A stretch of 64,000 nucleotides of DNA from an uncultured Actinomycetes bacterium. GTDB lineage: Bacteria > Actinomycetota > Actinomycetes > S36-B12 > UBA10799. A program made the position numbers and the translations under genes. The stretch's first letter is position 1, and each line of letters starts with the position of its first letter. Below the pieces are notes generated by a model. The model saw nothing but the letters and a program-made list of their open reading frames with translations. It had not been told where the DNA came from and did not search any database. Location of the stretch: contig CAMPEQ010000007.1 in assembly GCA_946803585.1 (NCBI GenBank), forward strand, positions 218,451-282,450, written 5' to 3'. Below, piece by piece: positions 29,222 through 37,543 of the stretch.

Positions 29222-29721
29222 CCGAGAAAGACGTTCCCATCCGCAACGGTGACTGATTGCGGTGACAGAGCTCGCAATGCTGGTGCCTGGATTACTGCCC
29301 CCGTGAATACATCGAACTGGCTGTTGTGACACGGGCAGATGGCGCGGTCACCGTCAACTTCAGTCAACGGACAGCCTTCGTGCGTGCATATTCCGCTGTG
29401 ACAGACAATCTCGCCCTCGGTAGGTTGAGCGACAAGCCAGGTAGTTCCACTAGCTTTCGCGAGAGTGGCACCGCCCACCGGTACGCTCGCAGCTGATACG
29501 ACGAGGGCACCGGACGCTCCGGCAGCATCCTGACCTGGCTCCGCCGAATCCGTTGCAGCTTCACCCGATGGCGTCGTGGTTGTTGTGTTCGAGCCGGAAC
29601 TACAGGCCGCTAACGCAACGCCCGCGAATCCGATCGCACCCACAGCCAGAACGTTGCGGCGCGAGAACGCGGCGATGCGGATGGGATCCTCTTCGGTAAC
29701 ATCCTGTGGCGACAGTGACAT
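29218..29721 (-). CDS. Tat-exported Rieske [2Fe-2S] lipoprotein
   Basis: The 167-residue protein starts with a twin-arginine stretch (SRRNVLAVGA, R21-R22) followed by a hydrophobic segment and a lipobox LAAC (C40), so it is probably a Tat-exported lipoprotein. After a Thr/Ser/Ala-rich linker comes a Rieske domain with C112-T-H114 and C129-P-C131-H132; C117 and C131 are placed for the usual disulfide. Such proteins serve in electron transfer outside the membrane; the partner is unknown. The ATG at 29721 follows a GAGAGGG ribosome-binding site. A longer frame reaches 29859 but is less likely. Confidence 0.88.
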   Translation of the reverse strand: MSLSPQDVTEEDPIRIAAFSRRNVLAVGAIGFAGVALAACSSGSNTTTTTPSGEAATDSAEPGQDAAGASGALVVSAASVPVGGATLAKASGTTWLVAQPTEGEIVCHSGICTHEGCPLTEVDGDRAICPCHNSQFDVFTGAVIQAPALRALSPQSVTVADGNVFLG

Positions 29722-29865
29722 GTAAAACCCTCTCGGTCGGTTTGTTTGCTGCAAAGCGCACGCCGTGTTGACTACGTCAGAGATTAGTACGAGCCGCTCT
29801 CGTTCGGGCACCGCCACGTCGGGAGTCCGTTGAAGGAACGTGGGCAGACACTTCCGCATCCACTG

Positions 29866-32800
29866 CTACTTGGCGACGGCTTTCTTGGCGGCAGCTTTCT
29901 TAGTGACGGCCTTCTTAGTGACCGCCTTCTTAGCGACCGCCTTCTTTGCGACAGACTTCGTCGATTTCGGCTTGTCAGCTTTGACGCGCTTCATCTCGAC
30001 GCGCGTGGGAACTGGCGTCACCTCCCTGGTCCCAGGCGGGGAAGTTAGATTCAGTATCTCCCGAAGGAACTGCCCGGTGTGACTTCCCGCGACCGCAGCG
30101 ACTACTTCTGGGGTACCGGTTGCCACGATCGTGCCACCGCCGGAACCGCCTTCCGGACCGAGGTCAATAACCCAATCCGCTGTCTTGATGACGTCGAGGT
30201 TGTGTTCAATGACAACGACCGAATTTCCTTGCTCGACGAGACGGTCGAGAACACCTAATAGCTTCCTGATGTCCTCGAAGTGCAAGCCCGTCGTGGGCTC
30301 ATCGAGAACGTAGATTGTGCGCCCGGTGGATCGCTTCTGCAGTTCAGCACTGAGCTTGACCCGTTGGGCCTCCCCGCCGGACAGAGTTGGGGCAGATTGA
30401 CCCAGCCGGACGTATCCGAGACCGACATCGACCAGTGTCCGCAGGTGCCGCGCAATTGCCGGTACCGCGGCAAAGAACTCGACAGCCTCCTCGATCGGCA
30501 TATTGAGTACGTCGGAGATCGTCTTCCCTTTGAAATGGACTTCGAGTGTCTCGCGGTTGTAGCGCGCTCCGTGGCATACCTCGCATGGGACATATACGTC
30601 GGGAAGGAAGTTCATTTCGATCTTGATTGTCCCGTCACCGGTACACGCTTCGCACCGTCCACCTTTGACATTGAAAGAGAACCTGCCGGGCATGTAGCCA
30701 CGGACCTTGGCTTCTTCCGTTGCGGCAAAGAGCTTCCGAACGTGGTCAAAAACACCGGTGTAGGTCGCCGGATTCGAGCGGGGGGTACGGCCAATCGGGC
30801 CCTGGTCCACGTGAACGACTTTGTCGACTAGGTCAGTCCCGGCCACTTTAAGGTGACGCCCCGGGACCGTTCTCGATTGGTGCAGGTCACGCGACAGCGT
30901 CTGATAGAGCACGTCATTCACTAACGTGGACTTCCCCGAGCCGGAGACACCAGTAACGGCAACGAGACAACCCAGCGGGAAAGCAGCAGTCACATTCTGA
31001 AGGTTGTGCTCTCGTGCGCCATGGATGACGATCTCTCGGTCGGGATCAGGCTCTCGCCGCGCTGCGGGGACATCGATAGTCCGTCGGCCAGCTACGTAGG
31101 CACCGGTAATCGATTCCTGGTTGCTCTCGAGCTCCTCAAGTGTTCCGCTAACCACAACCTTGCCGCCGTGCTCCCCCGCCCCTGGACCGATATCAACAAT
31201 CCAGTCTGCGGCCCGGATCGTGTCCTCGTCGTGTTCCACCACGATGAGGGTGTTGCCCAAATCTCGAAGCCGAACCAGCGTCTCAATCAAGCGCCGGTTG
31301 TCACGTTGATGGAGTCCGATACTTGGCTCGTCGAGGACGTACAGCACCCCAACCAGTCCACTACCGATCTGGGTCGCCAACCTGATGCGCTGAGCCTCGC
31401 CACCTGCAAGAGTTCCGGCCGCACGATCCAACGTGAGGTAGTGCAACCCGACGTCAACGAGGAAGGCCAAACGTTCATTGACCTCCTTGAACACGCGTTC
31501 GGCAATGGCACGGTCGCGTTCGGATAGGGAGACCGACGAGAGGAACGACAAACAATCACCGATGGGCATCGCCGCGATCTCAGCAATGGACTTCTCGTCG
31601 ATAGTGACCGCGAGGCTGAGCGGTTTGAGTCGCGCACCGTGGCAGACGAGACAGGGAACTTCCCGCATGTAGCCGGCAAACCGGTCGCGACCTGCCTCGC
31701 TCTCCGCCTCGACGTGACGGCGCTGGATAAACGAGACCACACCCTCGTAGCCCGTCGTGTAGCTCCGATCACGACCGTACCGATTCCGGTACTTGACCGT
31801 TACAGAGTCGCCTTGCCCGTTGAGAATCGTGTCGCGGGCTGGGGCGGACAACTCCGACCAAGGAGTATCAATATCGAAGTCGGCGGACTCCCCAACGGCG
31901 CCAAGCAGACGGTGGTAATAGCCCGAGATCGAGGGATAGGCCCAGGGTGAGATCGCTCCTTCACGAATCGACTTGTCCGGGTCGGGAACGACAAGCTCCT
32001 CGTCGACCTCCATCCTCGTGCCAAGTCCCGAACAGGTCGGGCAGGCCCCAAACGGAGAGTTGAAGGAGAAGGATCGCGGCTCAAGCTCCTCAAACGACAG
32101 GCCATCCTCTAGACACGCCAAGTGCTCTGAGTACGTCCGTTCACGGCTTGGGTCATCCTCCTCGAGATCAACGAAATCGAGAGTGACCGTTCCATTTGAC
32201 AGACGCAGGGCTGTCTCAACCGAATCGGTTAGCCTCCGCTTGGCGTCTGGCTTCACCGCGAGACGATCAATCACGACTTCGATCGTGTGCTTTTCTTGCT
32301 TCTTGAGTTTGGGCGGCTCGGAGAGGCTGTGTACTACCCCGTCCACTCGCGCCCGCGAGAAGCCCTGGGTTTGAAGAGAGCTGAACAGGTCGACGTACTC
32401 CCCCTTGCGCTCGCGAATCATCGGGGCGAGTACTTGGAAACGTGTTCCCCCATCAAGCTCAAGGACTTGGTCAACGATTTGCTGCGGCGATTGTCGAGCA
32501 ATCGGCTTACCGCAAAGTGGGCAGTGCGGTTTACCGATCCTGGCAAAGAGCAGACGAAGGTAGTCGTAGACCTCCGTGATCGTGCCCACAGTGGAACGCG
32601 GATTGCGGGACGTCGATTTTTGGTCGATCGCTACCGCCGGGGACAGACCCTCGATGAAGTCCACATCAGGCTTGTCCATTTGACCCAAAAACTGCCTCGC
32701 ATAGGCCGACAGGCTCTCGACGTACCGGCGCTGACCTTCAGCGAAAATCGTGTCAAAGGCTAGGCTCGACTTCCCTGATCCGGACAGCCCCGTAAACACG

Positions 32801-32880
32801 ATGAGAGCGTCCCTTGGGAGGTCCAAACTGACATCGCGGAGATTATGCTCGCGGGCACCACGTACGACTAACCGATCCAC
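29866..32880 (-). CDS. uvrA: Excinuclease ABC subunit A with lysine-rich tail
   Basis: UvrA is the damage-recognition ATPase of nucleotide excision repair. The 1004-residue protein has two ABC modules: Walker [10 protein letters not shown] at 31-39 and a second GVSGSGKST near 640. Zinc-finger cysteines occur in [16 protein letters not shown] and CEACTGDG...CEVCHG, and signature motifs in [12 protein letters not shown] and [12 protein letters not shown]. After the normal end near 950 there is a basic tail containing six near-perfect AVxKK-type pentapeptides. The GTG start at 32880 follows a leaderless -10 TAGCCT by six bases. Confidence 0.97.
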   Translation of the reverse strand: MDRLVVRGAREHNLRDVSLDLPRDALIVFTGLSGSGKSSLAFDTIFAEGQRRYVESLSAYARQFLGQMDKPDVDFIEGLSPAVAIDQKSTSRNPRSTVGTITEVYDYLRLLFARIGKPHCPLCGKPIARQSPQQIVDQVLELDGGTRFQVLAPMIRERKGEYVDLFSSLQTQGFSRARVDGVVHSLSEPPKLKKQEKHTIEVVIDRLAVKPDAKRRLTDSVETALRLSNGTVTLDFVDLEEDDPSRERTYSEHLACLEDGLSFEELEPRSFSFNSPFGACPTCSGLGTRMEVDEELVVPDPDKSIREGAISPWAYPSISGYYHRLLGAVGESADFDIDTPWSELSAPARDTILNGQGDSVTVKYRNRYGRDRSYTTGYEGVVSFIQRRHVEAESEAGRDRFAGYMREVPCLVCHGARLKPLSLAVTIDEKSIAEIAAMPIGDCLSFLSSVSLSERDRAIAERVFKEVNERLAFLVDVGLHYLTLDRAAGTLAGGEAQRIRLATQIGSGLVGVLYVLDEPSIGLHQRDNRRLIETLVRLRDLGNTLIVVEHDEDTIRAADWIVDIGPGAGEHGGKVVVSGTLEELESNQESITGAYVAGRRTIDVPAARREPDPDREIVIHGAREHNLQNVTAAFPLGCLVAVTGVSGSGKSTLVNDVLYQTLSRDLHQSRTVPGRHLKVAGTDLVDKVVHVDQGPIGRTPRSNPATYTGVFDHVRKLFAATEEAKVRGYMPGRFSFNVKGGRCEACTGDGTIKIEMNFLPDVYVPCEVCHGARYNRETLEVHFKGKTISDVLNMPIEEAVEFFAAVPAIARHLRTLVDVGLGYVRLGQSAPTLSGGEAQRVKLSAELQKRSTGRTIYVLDEPTTGLHFEDIRKLLGVLDRLVEQGNSVVVIEHNLDVIKTADWVIDLGPEGGSGGGTIVATGTPEVVAAVAGSHTGQFLREILNLTSPPGTREVTPVPTRVEMKRVKADKPKSTKSVAKKAVAKKAVTKKAVTKKAAAKKAVAK
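29869..29958 (-). repeat. Six tandem 15-base units encoding the UvrA C-terminal tail
   Basis: The 3' end of uvrA consists of six imperfect copies of a 15-base unit, each encoding a variant of Ala-Val-x-Lys-Lys. The copies differ by only a few bases, so the array could change length by slippage. Confidence 0.85.
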
Positions 32881-32886
32881 CCCTAG

Positions 32887-32892
32887 AGGCTA
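32887..32892 (-). promoter_or_regulatory. Leaderless -10 element for uvrA
   Basis: TAGCCT on the minus strand ends six bases before the GTG start of uvrA. No SOS box is visible in the 71-base divergent spacer. Confidence 0.5.
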
Positions 32893-32939
32893 ACTGCTCC
32901 GTCGGACTATCAAACAGGCGATCTCGCTCAGCGAACAGA

Positions 32940-32945
32940 CACAAT
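32940..32945 (+). promoter_or_regulatory. Leaderless -10 element for the yccF-like gene
   Basis: CACAAT ends six bases before the ATG at 32952. Confidence 0.35.
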
Positions 32946-32951
32946 GGCCAC

Positions 32952-33377
32952 ATGCGGACTATCGGAAATATCTTATGGCTGGTGTTTGCGGGGATATGGA
33001 TGTTCCTCGCCTACGTCCTTGCAGGCATCATCATGTGCATTCTGATCATCACAATCCCGTTCGGAATCGCATCTTTCCGGATTGCCGGCTACGCGCTTTG
33101 GCCATTCGGCCGGACGGTTGTATCGAAGCCAACTTCCGGAGCGTTGGCGGGAATCGGCAACGTCATCTGGTTCATCTTCGCCGGTCTATGGATCGCCATC
33201 GGCCATGTCATTACTGGCGTGATCCTGTGCATCTTCATCATCACGATTCCATTCGGGATCGCTTCCTTCAAGATGGCCGGAATAGCGATATTTCCACTCG
33301 GGAAGTCGATCGTTCCGATTGGTGAGGATCCAACCAGCCAATATGCGGTACGGCCAATCGGAACCCCAAGCCAATAG
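32952..33377 (+). CDS. YccF domain inner-membrane protein
   Basis: The 141-residue protein consists of two similar halves, each with a GNILWLVFAG/GNVIWFIFAG helix followed by IITIPFGIASFRIAGYALWPFGR or its counterpart, plus a short polar C-terminus. This internal duplication is the mark of the YccF family, whose function is not known. Four membrane segments are predicted from hydrophobicity. It lies between divergent uvrA and the metallo-hydrolase gene 18 bases downstream. Confidence 0.9.
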   Translation: MRTIGNILWLVFAGIWMFLAYVLAGIIMCILIITIPFGIASFRIAGYALWPFGRTVVSKPTSGALAGIGNVIWFIFAGLWIAIGHVITGVILCIFIITIPFGIASFKMAGIAIFPLGKSIVPIGEDPTSQYAVRPIGTPSQ

Positions 33378-33395
33378 CCGGTATGTTCTTGACAC

Positions 33396-34070
33396 ATGAC
33401 CTACGACGGCCGAGTCACCGTGGGCGGACCAGCCCAAGAGATCACCACGTCCAAGCTCAGCATCCACAAGCTGGCAGTTGGCCCAATGGACAACAACGCC
33501 TACTTGCTTCGTGATCGAGCAACTGGTGAGAGCCTTCTGATTGACGCTGCGAATGAAGCACCTCGCCTGATTGAACTGGCTGACGGCCAACTCGACTCAG
33601 TCCTCACCACCCACTGCCACCTCGACCACTGGTTAGCGCTTGAAAACGTCGTAGCAGCAACCGGTGCCACGACTTACGCGACTGCCGCCGAGGCACCAGA
33701 AATAGCCATCCCGACCGATGTCGAGATCAGCGACGGAGATGTCATCCGTCTCGGGGATGCTGCGTTGCAAATAGTTCTGTTGCGTGGACATCGCGCTCAC
33801 TACCTCGAACACGTTTCGACGTCAGCGGCGGTCATCTACCGCGACCTCGACGGAACGACCCGCGTTTTCTCCGGGGACTGCCTCTTCCCCGGGGGGATCG
33901 GCAACACTTGCGATGACCCGGTTGCATACGCAACCTTGCTCAACGATGTCACAAGCAAGCTCTTTGCCGTTCTTCCTGACGATGCAGTCATCCACCCGGG
34001 CCACGGATTTGACTCGACGATCGGAACGGAACGGCCCAAACTCGGTGAGTGGCTTCGCCCCAGTTGGTAG
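33396..34070 (+). CDS. Metallo-beta-lactamase fold hydrolase
   Basis: The 224-residue protein has the zinc-binding HxHxDH motif (TTHCHLDHW, about residues 68-75), a later GHRAHYLEH histidine, FSGDCLFPGG with the metal aspartate, and HPGHGF at the end, all in glyoxalase II-like order. Substrate is not predictable. I recall a similar hydrolase next to uvrA in Mycobacterium. A TATGTT box eight bases before the ATG may drive it directly. Confidence 0.9.
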   Translation: MTYDGRVTVGGPAQEITTSKLSIHKLAVGPMDNNAYLLRDRATGESLLIDAANEAPRLIELADGQLDSVLTTHCHLDHWLALENVVAATGATTYATAAEAPEIAIPTDVEISDGDVIRLGDAALQIVLLRGHRAHYLEHVSTSAAVIYRDLDGTTRVFSGDCLFPGGIGNTCDDPVAYATLLNDVTSKLFAVLPDDAVIHPGHGFDSTIGTERPKLGEWLRPSW

Positions 34071-34116
34071 CGGACGTTCCGAGAGCAACGGATAGATGGG
34101 ACGCGCGCTAGCTCGT

Positions 34117-35832
34117 TCACGCAGCGAGGACCGAATCAAGCAAGTCCTCAAGCTCCGTCAGCTCCGGACTCCGCCCCGCACCAACATCCGCGCGACCTGA
34201 GGCTGATCCCCCATCACCTAGGACCGCAGGCCGACGAGTCCGGTGCGTTGTTCCGCGTGGGCTGATCCATTCGATGATGGCTTCAGTGTTCGGTGGGTCG
34301 CTGGTGGGATCGTCATTCGACGGCCTTAGGTCTGGCGCCCGTTCATGCTTCGGCGCTGTCTCAGATTGGGTGTCGGGTGCAGGCTCGAGCAAAGGATCAG
34401 GTTCTGGCTCGAGGCTGGAACCTGGTTCTGTTCCGGTGATGGTGCCTGGAGGGTGGATGGTCAGGGTCCAGTGGTTGTGGGTCTTCAGCCGGTGGTGGCG
34501 CCTGCAGACGGTCAGAAGGTTGTCTGCGCTGGTGGTCCCGCCACCCTCGTCGCCGGTGAACGGCTGGACGTGGTCTAGGTCGCATAGGTAGGCCGCTCGG
34601 GCGCAGCCGGGGAACTGGCAGGTCCGGTCGCGGGCAAGAATGTACTCCCGCAACGCTGCTGGTGGAGTGTAGACGGTGGTGCCGTAATCGAGGAGATGGC
34701 TGGTGACCGGATCAGTCACCAACCGTCGCCACGACCCCGAGTCGGCCGCTAGCCGCCGGGCCAGCGTGGCTGGGATCGGGCCGAAGCCTACGAGCTCGCC
34801 GGGGTTGTCGGCCAGACCAAGCAGAGTTGCGGCGTCGATCACGATCTGGGTTTCCAGGCGCTTCTTACCCTGCATCGTGGGCATACCCGGGTCCTGGCCC
34901 GCGCGATGGGCCCAAGCGACGAGTGCGTCGGCGCGCTTATGGGCCATCGTGCGCCGATCAGCCACCGCCGGGTCCGGACTCGACTCACCCGAACTTGAAC
35001 CGGAACCGGAACCGGAACCAGAGCTAGCGCCAGAACCGGAGCCTTGGCTCGATCCTGAACTGCTCGATCCTGAACTGCGGGTCGGGCCTGGATTCGGTCC
35101 CGGGGCCTGACTGGCGCAGGCGGTCAACGCGTTCCAAACCGCGATCGCATCCGGGGCAGGTAGTACCGCGCTCACGCGGGCCATCACCGGCCCGTCGGCG
35201 ATCATCGTCACCTCGCGGCGGGCGAACTCGGCATCCAGATCCTCATCCGGGGTGATCGGGAACAACCGGGTCACTGCCCGGCGCACACTGGCGCGGGTCT
35301 GAGCTGGGGTCTGCACCCCGACTCGAGACAACGCGCATCCCTCTACCTGGCGGGCCTGATCGACACTAAGACGCTCACACTCACGAACGATCGCGTTCAC
35401 CTGACCCATCGAGGCCACCCCCAAACCAAGTAACCGCCGCGTCCGGGTCAGCTTGTAATGCAAATCCCTGGCCATACTGATCCGGAACTCCGCAGCCTGT
35501 CCCGACAAGCGAAGCACCGCCGCAACCTCATCCCGCACACCGTCATTAACAGCTAGACCGTTGCGCCGCGACGCCGTGTCACCAGCACCAGCACCAGCGG
35601 CCTGGCCCGCGGCGGTCTCATACTCCGGACCCGGACCAGCCAACGCCGCCAGCGCGTCCACCCGAAGCGATTCCACCCACGACATGTGCCGCTCCAACTC
35701 CCGCAACAACACCACCTGCTCCTCGGAACCCAACGCGAATGGATCCATCTGCGCGACCGCCACAAACGACTCCACACACGGAGCAGCAATCTTATCGGTG
35801 AGATCCCTGTCGCGGGAATGACTGAACGGCAT
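34117..35832 (-). CDS. DUF222-HNH (13E12-type) endonuclease-like protein under an SOS box
   Basis: The 571-residue protein has an N-terminal DUF222 domain (about 20-240), a Ser/Gly repeat region (about 245-290), and a C-terminal HNH module: ARDRTCQFPGCARAAYLCDLDHVQPF then DNLLTVCRRHHRLKTHNHW. A Glu/Pro-rich tail follows. This is the 13E12 repeat family of actinobacteria, often present in many copies, whose function is unclear. The ATG at 35832 lies six bases after a -10 TAGCGT, and a perfect LexA box sits just upstream. Its GC-rich, repetitive composition differs from its neighbours and may indicate an acquired gene. Confidence 0.92.
   Translation of the reverse strand: MPFSHSRDRDLTDKIAAPCVESFVAVAQMDPFALGSEEQVVLLRELERHMSWVESLRVDALAALAGPGPEYETAAGQAAGAGAGDTASRRNGLAVNDGVRDEVAAVLRLSGQAAEFRISMARDLHYKLTRTRRLLGLGVASMGQVNAIVRECERLSVDQARQVEGCALSRVGVQTPAQTRASVRRAVTRLFPITPDEDLDAEFARREVTMIADGPVMARVSAVLPAPDAIAVWNALTACASQAPGPNPGPTRSSGSSSSGSSQGSGSGASSGSGSGSGSSSGESSPDPAVADRRTMAHKRADALVAWAHRAGQDPGMPTMQGKKRLETQIVIDAATLLGLADNPGELVGFGPIPATLARRLAADSGSWRRLVTDPVTSHLLDYGTTVYTPPAALREYILARDRTCQFPGCARAAYLCDLDHVQPFTGDEGGGTTSADNLLTVCRRHHRLKTHNHWTLTIHPPGTITGTEPGSSLEPEPDPLLEPAPDTQSETAPKHERAPDLRPSNDDPTSDPPNTEAIIEWISPRGTTHRTRRPAVLGDGGSASGRADVGAGRSPELTELEDLLDSVLAA
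34984..35096 (-). repeat. Short tandem repeats encoding the Ser/Gly linker of the HNH protein
   Basis: Repeated six-base GGTTCC-like units (read on the minus strand) and a duplicated 12-base block encode alternating Gly-Ser residues between DUF222 and the HNH module. The region is likely to vary in length among strains. Confidence 0.7.
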
Positions 35833-35838
35833 ACCCAA

Positions 35839-35844
35839 ACGCTA
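35839..35844 (-). promoter_or_regulatory. Leaderless -10 element for the HNH gene
   Basis: TAGCGT on the minus strand ends six bases before the ATG at 35832. It is ten bases downstream of the SOS box. Confidence 0.55.
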
Positions 35845-35853
35845 CCACCACGC

Positions 35854-35869
35854 TCGAACTGGTGTTCGA
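35854..35869. promoter_or_regulatory. lexA site: Perfect LexA/SOS box TCGAAC-TGGT-GTTCGA
   Basis: This 16-base palindrome matches the actinobacterial SOS consensus TCGAAC-N4-GTTCGA with no mismatch. It covers the -35 region of the HNH gene promoter, so LexA bound here would repress the gene and DNA damage would release it. Confidence 0.88.
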
Positions 35870-35996
35870 AACTTTCCACAGTGTCCGGACCAGAGTTGTG
35901 AACTGATCGACAAAGCGATTCTGTGGGAATCGACCAACTAATTGCGCAGCCAAATCCCAACCAAGTACTCCCATCCCCTCTAAGCACACTCGCCAA

Positions 35997-36018
35997 AGTC
36001 TCACTACGAGACTAGAGT
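35997..36018 (+). promoter_or_regulatory. fumC promoter: leaderless -10 with overlapping inverted repeat
   Basis: TAGAGT (36013-36018) ends six bases before the fumC ATG. A dyad AGTCTC-N5-GAGACT (35997-36013) touches the first base of this -10, so it could be an operator. Confidence 0.4.
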
Positions 36019-36024
36019 TTTGAT

Positions 36025-37479
36025 ATGTCAGCCGCCGATAGTTCACAACCCATACCGCCAAGACAGACAACCATGCCTGTGGGTATCGCGGCGACAGGAA
36101 TGCGAGACGAGTTCGACAGCCTGGGGACTATCCAGGTACCGGCGCAGCACTATTGGGGCGCCCAGACTGAGCGAAGCCTCAAGCACTTCGCCATCGGCCA
36201 TCAACGAATGCCCTCCGAGATTCATCGCGCCTACGGACACATCAAGAGGGCGGCGGCACGGGTAAATGCCCGTCTTGCTGAACTACCGGACTGGAAGGCA
36301 GATGCCATCTCGGTCGTTGCCGAGGAGATCATCGCTGGCGAACTCGACGCTGAGTTTCCGTTGTATCTATTCCAAACTGGCTCGGGAACGCACACCAACA
36401 TGAACGTCAACGAGGTGATCGCCAATCGCGCGATCCAGCTCCTGGGCGGCGACCTGGGGTCACAAGACCCGATTCGCCCCAACGACGACGTAAACATGAG
36501 CCAGTCAACGAACGACACCTTTCCCACGGCAATGCACATTGCCGCCTACCAAGTGACGCACGATCAAACCCTCCCCTCCCTGCGACAGCTTCGTGATTCA
36601 CTCGCTGAGAAGGCCGAGCTATGGGCGGACGTCGTGAAGCTCGGACGCACCCATCTGCAGGATGCAACGCCACTAACAGTCGGTCAGGAGTGGTCGGGCT
36701 ACGCGGGCGCGCTCGACGCTGCCATCAGCGACGTGGAACACGCGACCAAGAACCTCGCTGTTGTCGCCATGGGCGGCACCGCCGTTGGCACAGGTCTCAA
36801 TGCCCCTCCCGGCTTCGCGCAAGCGGTTGCGATAGAGCTTTGCGAATCCACAGGCATTCCGATCACAGCGGATGAGAACGGATTTACGGCCCAGGGAACT
36901 CTGGACCGCCTCGTCCGAGCACACGCATCCCTGAAAACAACAGCGGTATCACTGTTCAAGATTGCAAACGATCTGCGTTGGCTCGGTTCCGGGCCGCGGG
37001 CGGGACTAGGCGAGCTCATCTTCCCGACAAACGAGCCCGGTTCATCCATCATGCCGGGGAAGGTGAATCCATCACAGATCGAAGCCACGTTGATGGTCTG
37101 CACGCAGGTCATGGGCGCGGACGTGACGGTCTCCATGGCAGGCGCTGAGGGCAATTTCGAGCTGAACGCGTTCAGGCCAGTGATTATCGGGAACTACCTC
37201 ACTTCCGCGACGAATATGGCCGACGCTTGTGACGGCTTGCGCACCTACCTCGTTCAGGGAGCCGAGCTTAACGAGAGCTCAATCCGGCGCCACCTGGACA
37301 ACTCGGTGATGCTCGTTACCGCTCTGGCACCACACATCGGCTATCAGCGATCCTCCGCGATCGCCCACCGCGCTGTCGAGCACGATCTCACGTTGCGCGA
37401 CGCCGCGTTGGCAGATGGGATCAGCGCGGAACTGTTCGACGAGGTCGTAGATCCGCTCGCGATGACCAGACAGGAGTGA
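36025..37479 (+). CDS. fumC: Class II fumarate hydratase
   Basis: FumC converts fumarate to malate in the TCA cycle. The 484-residue protein has the class II motifs FQTGSGTHTNMNVNEVIANRA, PNDDVNMSQSTNDTFPTAMH, GRTHLQDATPLTVGQEW and the signature GSSIMPGKVNPSQIE. The N-terminus carries about 25 extra polar residues before the family's usual start; ATG 36025 is supported by its -10 spacing. Aspartase and fumarase share these motifs, but the overall sequence favours fumarase. Confidence 0.93.
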   Translation: MSAADSSQPIPPRQTTMPVGIAATGMRDEFDSLGTIQVPAQHYWGAQTERSLKHFAIGHQRMPSEIHRAYGHIKRAAARVNARLAELPDWKADAISVVAEEIIAGELDAEFPLYLFQTGSGTHTNMNVNEVIANRAIQLLGGDLGSQDPIRPNDDVNMSQSTNDTFPTAMHIAAYQVTHDQTLPSLRQLRDSLAEKAELWADVVKLGRTHLQDATPLTVGQEWSGYAGALDAAISDVEHATKNLAVVAMGGTAVGTGLNAPPGFAQAVAIELCESTGIPITADENGFTAQGTLDRLVRAHASLKTTAVSLFKIANDLRWLGSGPRAGLGELIFPTNEPGSSIMPGKVNPSQIEATLMVCTQVMGADVTVSMAGAEGNFELNAFRPVIIGNYLTSATNMADACDGLRTYLVQGAELNESSIRRHLDNSVMLVTALAPHIGYQRSSAIAHRAVEHDLTLRDAALADGISAELFDEVVDPLAMTRQE

Positions 37480-37543
37480 CCTAGCGCGCGCAAATAGGTG
37501 AAACCTCTCAGGATCACCCAAGTGGCATGCCGATGCCCACCTC

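Noticed and set aside
29869-29958. Short repeats that might look like a CRISPR array
   Set aside because: The units are contiguous, in frame and encode a basic tail; there are no spacers and no cas genes.
34703-35110. Plus-strand frame with Glu-Pro repeats opposite the HNH gene
   Set aside because: The repeats are the reverse complement of the Ser/Gly linker codons of the HNH protein and do not represent a second gene.
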